A DNA stretch of 64,000 bases from Oryzias latipes (taxonomy: Eukaryota > Chordata > Actinopteri > Beloniformes > Adrianichthyidae), in the NCBI RefSeq assembly GCF_002234675.1, contig NC_019863.2, forward strand, positions 1,487,109-1,551,108, written 5' to 3'. The notes under the pieces are model-generated. The model was not told the DNA's origin and ran no database searches. It saw only the letters and a program-made list of their open reading frames with translations. Shown one piece after another: positions 45,759 through 56,800 of the stretch. Within the stretch, counting starts at the first letter, position 1; each line of letters begins with the position of its first letter. The translations under genes and the position numbers were made by a program.

Positions 45759-48165
45759 TTCAATTCAATTTTATTAGCCCAAATTCACAACAACAGTTGT
45801 CTCGATGGGCTTCGTATCGCTAATTGAAAAAGTGAAACATGAACTCAAAAGGATCATCAATACATAGAATTCAATAGGAAAATACTAAACAGAACTAACA
45901 AACTGACTAAGCTATACTGGCATCCCTGCCCTTAGACCCTCCTTCGCGGTAAGGAAAAACTCCTAAAAAAAACGGATTCCGGAAAAAACGAAGAAACCTC
46001 AGGGGTGTCCACATGAAGGAGGGATCCTCCCCCAGGATGGACAGGCGATTTACCAGAACTCTTAGAGAAGAATTAACTTATCTAAATCTACAACTACATA
46101 TTTAAAGTCCAGCAGACGAGCTTCATCCAAACGGGGCTGGGGGGACAGTCGGGGGGGGCGAGTCGACCCGTAGACGGGATCCAGAGCCAGGTGTAGGAGC
46201 AGGAGCAGAAGCGAGCCAGAGACGAGGTACACGGTCTAATACAGGAGCACGGATGAGCCAACTGGAATCTGGAAGCACTCCCACTCCCCAGGAGAGGAGA
46301 GGGATAGAGGGACAATACATGAATCACTGCACCAAACAGAGGCATGGAGAACTAAATGATGAATAAACGTTCAATAACAGAGAAGAGACGGAGAGTAGAA
46401 GTAGATGAGACTAGAGGACAGAACCCCAGTGCACCATAGTTACCCCAGCTTCAACGTCTAGCAGCCTACTGACAACTAATTGTTATTGTTATTAAGTTTA
46501 ATTTAACCCTTGTGTTACATTAAACTTACATTGTGCTATCCTAGGCACTTTAACATTGGGAGTGGGGTCATCTAGACCCACTAGTGCTCTGAACCTTTTT
46601 TCTTCAATGATTTGTGATCTTCACTGGTGTCCATGGATTACATGAAATCTTTCCACCTTTATCCACCTTTGTCATGGTAGGGAGAACACGTCAATGGAAG
46701 GGGGGGGTCACCTAAGATAGCATAAGGGTTAAACACATTAACATTAAGTTAAATAATCTCTGATTACTAACTAGTCTGACAATAAGCCTGTCCAAAGAGG
46801 AATGTTTTCAGTCTAGCTTTGAATGTAGAAACTGAGTCGCCCTCTCTTCCATGAGCTGGGAGTTTATTCCATAAGACAGGGGCTTGGTGGCTAAACGCTC
46901 TACCTCCAACCGTACTTTTACTAATTCTAGGAACCACAAGCAGTCCTGCATTTTGCGAGCGAAGTGTTCTGTTTGGATGGTAAGGGACTATGAGGTCTTT
47001 AATGTAGGATGGGGCCATTCCATGTAAGGCCTTATAGGTAAGCAGGAGAATTTTAACTTGATTCTAGAATCAACTGGGATCCAGTGAAGTGAAACCAACA
47101 CAGGAGTGATGTGATCTCTTCTGCTAGTTCCAGCTAACAATCTAGCTGCTACGTTCTGAACAAGCTGGAGACTTCTTAAGGAACTCTTAGGACACGCTGC
47201 TAACAAGGAGTTACAGTAATCCAGCCTCGACGTAACAAATGCATGGATGAGTTTTTCAGCATCACTCTTAGAAAGTAGATTTCTGATCTTAGCAATATTC
47301 CGAAGGTGAAAAAAGGCAGTTCTACACGCCTGAGATATGTGAGCCTTAAATGATAAATCCTGGTCAAGTAAAACCCCAAGGTTTCTAACTGTGGAATTTG
47401 AGGCTATACTTATGCCATCCAGGAAGACTATCCGATCAATCAGAGTATCTCTGAGGTTTTTAGGACCAAATATAATGACCTCAGTTTTTTCTGGGTTCAA
47501 GAGGAGGTAATTAATTGTCATCCAGGTCTTGATGTCTCTGATGCAGGCGTTCAGTTTCTCTATATCGTCATTCTGGTCAGGTTTCATGGATAAATACAAC
47601 TGCGTATCATCGGCATAACAATGAAAATTAATGCTGTGTTTCCTGATTATGTTTCCTAGGGGTAACATATAAAGCGTGAACAGGATCGGTCTTAAGACTG
47701 AGCCCTGTGGGACTCCATAGTTGACTCGAGTGCACTGAGAGGAATGGCCATTTACATTAACAAACTGATACCTATCGGACAGATAGGATTTAAACCACTG
47801 GAGAGCAGATCCTCTGATCCCTATGTCCTGCTCTAATCTATGGAGTAAAATACTGTGGTCGATAGTGTCAAAGGCTGCACTGAGGTCCAACAGGACCAGA
47901 ATAGAAAGTAGTCCCTTTTCTGAGGACAATAACAAGTCATTAGAGACTCTAACTAGAGCAGTTTCCATACTGTGGTGAGGTCTAAACGCCGACTGAAAGT
48001 CTTCAAAGTGGCTGTTGTCCTGTAGGTGGCAGTAAAGCTGCTTAACTACAACTCTTTCTAGGATTTTAGAAATAAAGGACAGGTTTGATATCGGTCTGTA
48101 GTTGGCCAACATGCTAGGATTTGTAAGATCACTTAAAACTTCAATGGAATATCTAACAGGTTTTT
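45759..48165 (-). mobile_element. L2-clade LINE, 5'-truncated
   Basis: Minus-strand open frame 46988-48112 (374 codons) covers reverse transcriptase from LANYRPISNLSFISKILERV through AFRPHHSMETAL, the DLSAAFDTIDHSIL motif, GVPQGSVLRPILF and the catalytic YADDTQLYLS. The rest continues after a frameshift at 46767-47018 (RAFSHQAPVLWNKLP). The endonuclease end is missing. The 3' UTR runs to about 45759 (TTCAATTCAATTTTATT). A TTAA-type MITE sits in it at 46507-46728. VLRP in place of the usual VLGP suggests decay. Confidence 0.88.
46507..46728. mobile_element. TTAA-type MITE, copy 4 (inside the L2 LINE)
   Basis: Starts CCCTTGTGTTACATTAAACT, with a small duplication of its own end, then TTGTGCTATCCTAGGCACTT; ends CTAAGATAGCATAAGGG. 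Flanked by TTAA on both sides, a clean target duplication. Confidence 0.8.
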
Positions 48166-48496
48166 TTAAATCAGAAAATTGACAATCTCACACCAAAGTG
48201 TGTAATAAAGCATAAAACAGTTTCAAAAAGCAAAATAAAATAATTATCTTTGTCTAATGAGTTGTTTTACAGAACATACATATGCCATCAGGATAAAAAC
48301 ATTCTCTGTGGAAACGCCATAAAGCAGTGATTTTAAAATAGTGGATATCAGCATCAGCATGGTCCGTCCACATAGAAAGCCCGCAGCTGCTCAGCGGCGC
48401 CGCCTTGCGGTCTGAATCAGACCCTGCACCCCCCCCCCCCCAGCGCTTTAATCTCTTGATCTTCTGAAGAACCGTCGTGGTTCTGCAGGTGGGACA

Positions 48497-48997
48497 ATGC
48501 GGGCTTGTTTTCTCAGACTGTGCAGACTCTTGGTGGTGGTCATGACTTTACCATTGAGTGTGATGGAGATGGCGGGTTTTTGTGACGTGTACCACCGACG
48601 TCTGTTTCCGCTCCTCGCCTTCACCATCACCTTTTCTTACAACGACAAAGTCCATAGACTGAAGCGGGAACTCTTCCGGAACATGGCCAGGTTCGCGGAT
48701 TCATTTGGGACCCTTCGCTTGCTGGAGATCGGCTGTGGGAGCGGGGCAAACTTCAGGTTTTACCCCAACGGATGCACGGTGACCTGCACTGACCCCAATC
48801 CGGGTTTCGAGCGCTACCTGCGCAGGAACATGGACGCGAACAAGCACGTGACCTATGAGGGCTTCTTGGTCGTCTCTGGGGAGGACCTGAGGGGCATCCA
48901 GGACGAATCTGTGGATGTGGTGGTCTGCACGCTGGTTCTGTGTTCCGTCAAGAACGTGCAGAAAGTCCTGCAGGAGGCCCAGCGCGTGCTCAGAAAG
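48497..48997 (+). CDS. mettl7a-like: mettl7 copy 3 exon 1
   Basis: 167 codons: anchor and SAM-binding half, ending RVLRK before GTGGGT. Confidence 0.92.
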
Positions 48998-49909
48998 GTG
49001 GGTTAGTTCAGGCCCCGAGTGCGCATGTCAGTCGCTGTCCAACAGCTTTGGTCGTTAACGTTCAAACAAAAGGTTATGAGACGATTGAAGTGATCATCTA
49101 AACAAAATCATCTGAAAATGTATAATACATACTTACTTTATGCAGTATTACTGTGATGTATGTAGTATTAAAGTATGTGTAGTCTAGTAACTCAGACCTA
49201 AAAGTTAACACTGTTGACGTACCTACTTTAAAAAAAAAAAGAGAGGAAATTCTATTAGGAAAACCAAGTAAATTTCACTAAAAGTATTAAATCCCAATTT
49301 ACAACTTCACATTTAATATTTGACTAACCATGAATACATTGATCTAAGTTCCATTTTAAAACATGGTCTCTAAATCCCTAATATGTTGTTTGATCATAAA
49401 AGCTGTCTTTGCAATTATGAAAAAAATTAAAACTTTCATAAATTACTAAACTTACATTAAAAACAAATTGATACTTTTGTTTTTTTAAGAGACTTATGTG
49501 GTTTCAATAAAATCCAGCCATAAATGACATGAATCAATGCTGCTTTTTTAAATGGGGATTCCATTTTTTTTAACTCTGCCCCATTCAGATCAACCAGATG
49601 ACGTTTCAGTTAGTTTCTATGAGAAATGAAATAACGACTAAATTCGGAACATTTCTGACATCTGACTTGCAGGGAGGAGCATTTTATTTTCTGGAACACG
49701 TAATATCAGACTCGTCCTGGTGGATTTATGGCTGTCAATACATCTTTGAGCCTCTGTGGTACTACCTGGGAGATGGATGCAAGGTTACCAAGGCAACGTG
49801 GAAGGACCTGGAGACTGCTGGATTTTCTGAACTTTACATCAGACATGTTGATGTTTTAGAGGTATCTCAAATGATAAGACCACACATCGTGGGATACTCG
49901 ATAAAGTAA
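48497..49909 (+). CDS. mettl7a-like: METTL7/TMT1-like thiol S-methyltransferase, copy 3 (two exons)
   Basis: Exons 48497-48997 and 49673-49909, 246 codons with stop (245 aa). Hydrophobic N-terminal anchor (LCRLLVVVMTLPLSVMEMAG), SAM motif LEIGCGSGANFRFYP, DPNPGFERYLRR, VVCTLVLCSV, and C-terminus PHIVGYSIK. Phase-0 junction after RVLRK, GTGGGT donor, CTTGCAG acceptor. Markedly diverged from copies 1 and 2 (many residue changes throughout), so it escaped the conversion seen there. It converges with atf1. The start is the first ATG, with A at -3 (GACAATGC). Confidence 0.93.
49673..49909 (+). CDS. mettl7a-like: mettl7 copy 3 exon 2
   Basis: 78 codons plus TAA. Begins GGAFYFLEHVISDSSWWIYG, ends HIVGYSIK. 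Confidence 0.92.
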   Translation, partial: GGAFYFLEHVISDSSWWIYGCQYIFEPLWYYLGDGCKVTKATWKDLETAGFSELYIRHVDVLEVSQMIRPHIVGYSIK

Positions 49910-49983
49910 GGATTTCAATGAACGACCATCACAGTGTTCAACTTTATAAAAGTGTTGAATCGTTAATGAGCTCAAAATGAAAT

Positions 49984-49989
49984 CAATAA
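49984..49989 (+). terminator. Polyadenylation signal of mettl7 copy 3
   Basis: AATAAA in ATCAATAAAGCTGCTGTG, 75 nt after the stop codon. Confidence 0.7.
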
Positions 49990-50052
49990 AGCTGCTGTGT
50001 CACTAAATAGCTACAGCATGACATCATCCACAGTCTACTGAGCGAAAATAGA

Positions 50053-50058
50053 TTTATT
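50053..50058 (-). terminator. atf1: Probable polyadenylation signal of atf1
   Basis: AATAAA on the minus strand (TTTATT on plus), about 645 nt after the atf1 stop and only about 65 nt from the convergent mettl7 signal. Other candidate signals exist in between, so use is inferred. Confidence 0.5.
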
Positions 50059-50703
50059 TACTCACAGAATCAGAAACTTTTCATACACTTTTGTTCTTCT
50101 TTTCCACTCATCCCGAGATGAACAGAATAAATATTACCTGGACACTGTGCTTTTTCCCTGATTGTCTAAGTAACTGCCAAGTAAAACCCCAACAAATCAC
50201 CCGTCCCATCATCTTTCCCCTTCCCCTTAATGATCCATTGCACACAGTTAAGGAATGGCAGCTGTAACATCGAAATGGTAAACTGGGGGAATTGTTGGCT
50301 GACATAACAGAAGAGAAATGATGTCATTGAGAATCATACAGTCAGAATTCTGCAGAGGCTACAGCAACATGGAAACAATATGGACAAAAAAATAAAACAG
50401 GACAAGGGATGCAAATGAAAACTTGGACTGAAAAGTTAAAGCTCACAATTTCAAACCTCCCAATATACACAACTAAAAATCAGACATAGCACTAGCATTT
50501 CTCTGTATAAAACAGCAGTTGGAAAAATGGCCAATTGGTTTATTTGCACATTTAATTCTTACTGCCTTAAGTCACTTTTATATCAAACCGAGTAGATAAA
50601 AAAACATGATCTGAGTGAAACCAAGTGTTCCCAGAAACCTTGTCACGTCCACATGGTAGATCTGTGCCACGTTCACACTCAAAAAGGCTCTTTCTGAAGC
50701 CCG

Positions 50704-50848
50704 TTATCCTGTTTTAACACAGTAAAGATCCTTCAGGGTTTTGAGTTCTTCAATCAAAGTCTTGTTTTGGTTCTCAAGCACTGCTACGCGGTTTTCCAGG
50801 CATTTGACATATTCCTTTTTCTTCCGCCGACATTCTCGAGCTGCCTCT
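50704..50848 (-). CDS. atf1: atf1 last exon (bZIP)
   Basis: Encodes EAARECRRKKKEYVKCLENR, VAVLENQNKTLIEELKTLKD and LYCVKTG, then TAA. Acceptor TTTTGCAG. DNA-binding basic region and leucine zipper, near-identical to human ATF1. Confidence 0.96.
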
Positions 50849-53800
50849 CTGCAAAAGATCCGGGGAAAAAAATACAGTTTTACAATGAAGGGGAAACAAA
50901 AGGGACTCATTGCAAAGTAGAAAAGTCAAAATAAGAAGGTTCTCTTTATGAGATTGCTATACGAAATTTCCTTTTTTTGAATTGTAAAACACTGAAACCA
51001 GGTGAAAAATGTCAGAGCTTTCATTGATAAAAACTTCATTTACATGACAGGTTCATCTGAGATTCACACCTTATCCTTTGACCTTGTGGCTAAAATACAA
51101 TTATTAACATCCTGCTAATAAAACATTAAAGAAAATGATAAGAAGTCAATCTCATTTTCCTCTGGAAAAGATTAGATGGGCTTTCTGGCCCCTAAAACTA
51201 AAATCTTTCTGTTTACCTGTTCTTAGCGAGCCTGATTTCTCTTTTGAGTGTTGGATCATCACTTTTAGTCTGGGAGAGTCCAACAGGAGAAGTCATGACA
51301 ACAGTCTGAGAGAGAGAAGCAGATGTGGGGGCTGTGCGGATCTGATATGTTTGGACTTCTCCTCCCGCTCCTGAAAAAGAAGAAAAAAAGATTTTCTTTT
51401 TTTCAGCAGGATTAACCCCAAGCGAGAAACACAGCAGTGTAACCCTTGTGCTATTCTAGGCACTTTAACGTTGGGAGTTGGGTCATTTAGACCCACTAGA
51501 CAGTGCTCTGAACCTTTTTTCTTCAATGATGTGTGATCTTCACTGGTGTCCATGGATTACATGAAATCTTTCCAACTTTATCCACCTTTGTCATGGTAGG
51601 GAGAACACGTCAAAGTAGGGGGGGGGTCATCTAAAATAGCACAAGGGTTAACAGCAGAAACCATTAGCGGAGTAATTAGACGACAAACTGCTCCAAGGCT
51701 GTTCTGACCTCGAATCATCATAGCAGCAGACCTGGACTACAGGCCAACCTGTTCTAGGCGGATGGAAGGTCACTTGTGTGTAGACTAATAAAACACTACG
51801 GCACAGTCAGTCCAGCTACAAACAGCTGAAATCTTGTAATCAGGTAAACTGTGGAAAACCTGGTTACCAAACATCACTTTTACAGGTTTCCAAACCTCTT
51901 CAATCCGACTGGGGTACTTTTTAAAAAGTTGAGTGGTGAATTTCAGTTTCCATATTCTCTTTATTAAAAGGAAGACAACTGGCATCATTTCACTGGCATT
52001 TTTCTCTCTTCTTCCTCACAGTTTTCAGCCCCATCCTGTGTTCTTACAGAACGTGAGCCGATGTTCTGTGGTACACGGCGCTCAAAAATCTGTCCAAATG
52101 TTTTAGTATGACTTTGGTAAACCACAAAGCCACAGCGCTTGATGGATTGTTGGAGCATTATGGGTACTGTAGTCAGGAGCCTCCCAGACGAATACATACT
52201 TTGACATCATTTGAAAAAGTCAGTGCTATTTGTGTTTTATGATTTACAGTGAACAATGTTGAAAGTTACTGTAAATAAAGTTGGACTTTTTGTGTGGACT
52301 CTCAATAAAAGCTGTTTATTGCAGATAACAGAGGCAAACGTGAAGAACGGCACAAATGAAAGCAAAACTTCCCATCAACTCAGACCAATTTCCTGCCTCG
52401 TGGTCTCTAGACATTGTGGGTAGTGTAGATTTACCACACATGTGACTGTTTTCTTTTACTAAATGAGACCTATAATGCGGTCCGCCTCATGTCAGAAATA
52501 GGCCTGCCCAATAAATCGCAAATGTATCGTTATCGCCATATCAATCTGTGCAGTAAGCATATCGCAAAAGACGCCAATAAATGGTTATCTTAAGTGTGCT
52601 AAAACGATCTAATGGGAGCTTGAAGTATTTAACGTATCAAATAAATCCCTTTATGCATTTGAGCAATCAGATGGAGCCCTTTTATGTTAGACGTTTCCCT
52701 CTTATGTAGACGAGGGTCATTTGGAGTGTAATTTTTAAGCTGTTGCACTGAAATGGAATTTATGTTTTTGGTAGTTTTGCTATTTGTTTATGTACCGCAA
52801 GTTATATCGTCATCGCAATATTGATCAGTAATATCGCAAGTTTTCTTCATATCGTGCAGCCCTGGTCTGAAAATATGTCTGTGTTTCTCCAATCATCCAC
52901 ATGGCTCCTTATGGTCAGAACAACATAGCAGCTGTAAGGGCTAACTAGTCATTGAGGGATGGTCACTAAGACGCAAAATACCCTTTCCAAACAAAGTGAA
53001 AAAACAAGAGTCAACATCAACAACCAACTCACTTATCCAACAGAAAATGATGTCACAGAGAGGACTGTTTGGAGAATGATAGTCATGTGGTTTCACTCAA
53101 ATGTTCAGCAGACCAGAGTTCTTCTTAGTAAACTCCTATGCATGGCATTAGGAACTGGCACCTTCGGTTCACACAGAAGATTAAAGACACAAAACACCTG
53201 TTACCACTGGATCAATGACCGCTGAAATCTGGCGGTCATCCTGTGTTTGTTAACCTTTTCTCTCATATTATATTTTTCACATTCTACTCTTTCTTTAAAT
53301 TTGCTCGGACTATTTTGGAATGCTAGCCAACAGCATTCCAAAATATGCATATGCATCCTCAGGTCAACTGAGGATGCCATTGTGCTCCATAGGTTACTAC
53401 AGCATTAGAACACCTATGCACGGCTTATTCTTGTTGACTACAGTTCCGCCTTATAACGTTATTCAGCCCTTCAAGCCTACACCATCTTGGACTTAAAACC
53501 ACACCATGCAATTGGATTGCAGTTTTGTTAACCAACTGCAGAGTGTTAGAGTGGGAAAGTGCACTTCATCCACCGTTTAATCAATACAGGGGCCCCCCAA
53601 GGGTGTGTGCTGGGCCCTTCATTCTACTCTCTGTTCACACATGACTGTTTAACCTCATTGTTAAATTTACAGATGACACTACAGTCCTTGGACTTATCAA
53701 TGACAATAATGAAAGGAACTACAGGAAAGAAGTGCAACACTTGGTGTCATGGTGCCACAATAACTAGATATTAAACATCAAAAAGACCAAGAATATTATT

Positions 53801-56800
53801 GTAGATGTAGTAAAAAAAACATCAGGCATAATCATAATTAAAAATGCCATCATCATCAGTTCACCATCGGACAGCTGATGGTGAACTTTTACAACAGTGC
53901 CATCAGCAGTGTTCTGACGTGTGGTTCTACAGCTGCACAAAGGCTGATCAGCAGAGACTCCAACGGGTGCTCAAAACAGCAGCAAAAATCATCGGGACAA
54001 CTCTCCCAGAGATGAGTAGCCTCTACACCACCCACTGTCCAAAGAGAGGCCACAACATCCAGCATGAGCAGCACCTCTTCCACCTGCTGCCCTCAGGAAG
54101 GAGGGACAGGTCCATCCAGGCCAGGACAACCAGACTGTGGCTGTGCAGCTGCTGAACAGCCCCACCCACCAACCGGCCCACCCCCCTCCAACCTTCTCAT
54201 CTGAGGAAATTGTGAACTGAATTGCATTGCTGCATATCTCAACAGACTGCATATACTGCACCCCACACCTTCTCCAGTCACCATATCCACCTTGACATAA
54301 CTGTGAACTGCACATTAACATCAAGCTGCAATTGACTACAACACCTGTGTACACTGAATGTCTTACTTTTGTTTAGTCCTTGCTGTGTTTTTTGTACTGA
54401 TGTTTCACTTTGGTTATTTATTTATTGGGTATTTCATTGGTGAATGGGAGATTTTCACACTTGGTACACAATAATTAGGGTGATTGTTGATCTGTGAACT
54501 TCTGTGTGTATGTAACCCTTGTGCTATCCTAGGCACTTTAACATTGGGAGTTGGGTCATCTAGACCCACTAGACAGTGCTCTGAACCTTTTTTCTTCAAT
54601 GATTTGTGATCTTCACTGGTGTCCATGGATTACATGAAATCTTTCCAACTTTATCCACCTTTGTCATGGTAGAGAGAACACGTCAAAGTAAGGGGGGGGT
54701 CATCTAAAATAGCACAAGGGTTAAAACAGTATTCATGGTTTGAATATAGCAGTACATCTCTGGCTCCAGTCTATTTACAAAACAACATTTTTCCTGATGA
54801 GTGATTTTAAAATTCTACTACCAGTTCATTGCTTACCTTGTACAACGACTTGATTGCTAGGCACAAGTATTTGCTGGCCGTCAGGCGTCTGAGCATACTG
54901 AAGGATGGTGGTGCCCTGCTGTCCCCCTCCAGAGTTGGCCATAGCGACAGTCTGCAGTCCCTGAATGCCTTCACAGCCTGGAGATGCCAGCTGGATTGCC
55001 CCATTTGGAGCGATGGTAACTAGAAGATACAGCAGATGACAAGAGAGTCACACTAGCTGCTTTTTTTGTCAGTGGATTTTTAGCTTTTCTTTATATTGTT
55101 TAAGTCCCATTCCAGCTATATTTTTCTCTATTTTAAAGTGTTCAAATTGGCCTTTTAATTATGATAATGCCGTTTTTTCTTGCCAAAATCGTTTTATTAA
55201 GACATAGTTTCTGCAGAGCAGCAAGAATTCATTTAAAATTCACCTCTGAGTTAACTGTTCGCACAGAAGTTAGCATTTTGCTGATTTCCCATCACCCCTT
55301 TGTTTACACTCTCTCCCACTAGCATATTACACATATGATTAGGAAGATGCAGTTTTTAGGCAAAATCCAAAAACCGGAGTCATGTTCTAGAATGTAGTTT
55401 CTGCAGAGCAGCAGTAGTTTTTCAGAAATTCACCTCTGAGTTGTGGGCAGGACTGCTGGCATGGAGTAAGCCTTCCCTCACTTCCCATGATCCCTTTGTT
55501 TACACTCTCTCCTGCTAGCTTACAGCCCCTCACAACCCCAACCTAACATTAGCAGTGCAAAAAAAGGCGAGCAACATCAGAGCTGTCTAGGCGTACAGTT
55601 TTTCCTGTGGATGCATCAGAATGGAGCAGAGCAGGGAGACTTTGACCCCCCCCATGGTGGTTGATGCGTCACAAACCTGATTTGGTCAAACCGCTGATTT
55701 TCATCTATTTTCATCCAACATGATTTGAATATAGAAATACTCAGACATACAGTTTAAATCTTAAATTCTTCTCCTCCATCATGAGAACATTTTAATAACA
55801 ACAACAACAAAAACAGCCTGTAGATGTGACACAGCTGCTACAGTGCTCTGCTCCATTCTGATCATTCACTGTCAGACATATAGATCCATGTTCGTTTTTG
55901 TTTACCTCGTCTGAGCTGGAATCTGTTTCTAAGCTGTACGGCTGAATAGCTCCAATACTGCTCACCATTTTTGTTGCACTGCTAATGTTAGGTTGGGGTT
56001 GTGAGGGGCTGTAAGCTAGCAGGAGAGAGTGTAAACAAAGGGATCATGGGAAGTAAGGGAAGGCTTACTCCATGCCAGCAGTCCTGCCCACAACTCAGAG
56101 GTGAATTTCTGATAAACTGCTGCTGCTCTGCAGAAACTACATTCTAGAACATGACTCCGGTTTTTGGATTTTGCCTAAAAACAGCATCTTCCTAATCATA
56201 TGATATCACTTTCACAACAGATCAAAGGATGATTGGAATGAAACTTTAAAGCAGACCGGCATACTACTAAAAACTGTAAACTTGGGATAGCTGTAGATGA
56301 AAAAGAAGTTCTTACTGTATTGGCCGCTGTTGGTTTGATAGATTTGTGTGGTTGGTACTGTAACACCTGTCCCTCCTGTAGATGCGGGACTGCTGTCCTT
56401 TGCTTCGATGTGTGCAACCTCCTCAGAGGAAAGCTCATTCAGGATTTTCCTGCAATGTGAGAAGGATCAGCTGTTCTGGATCACCTATCAAACAAAACAA
56501 TCCATTTTTTTTCATTTACCTGTACGATGGTCTTCTTGCAAGTATTTCTCTGGTCTTTTGGGTTGTTACTCCGCTGTCTGATGAGTCCTGAGAGTCTTCA
56601 CTATCTGTACCCTGGACCTTAACAGTGGACGGTAAAATAACGCCAAATGAAAAATTTGTTTGTATACTACAGCTATAGATGCCTTTATCTCCAACTTATT
56701 TGTAAAATATATCACTTAACACAAGTAAAAACTGGACTTAATGTTGTTTGATACATACTTAAAAATAACTGCAAAGAATCTGCTTCTCAACTGGGTATCA

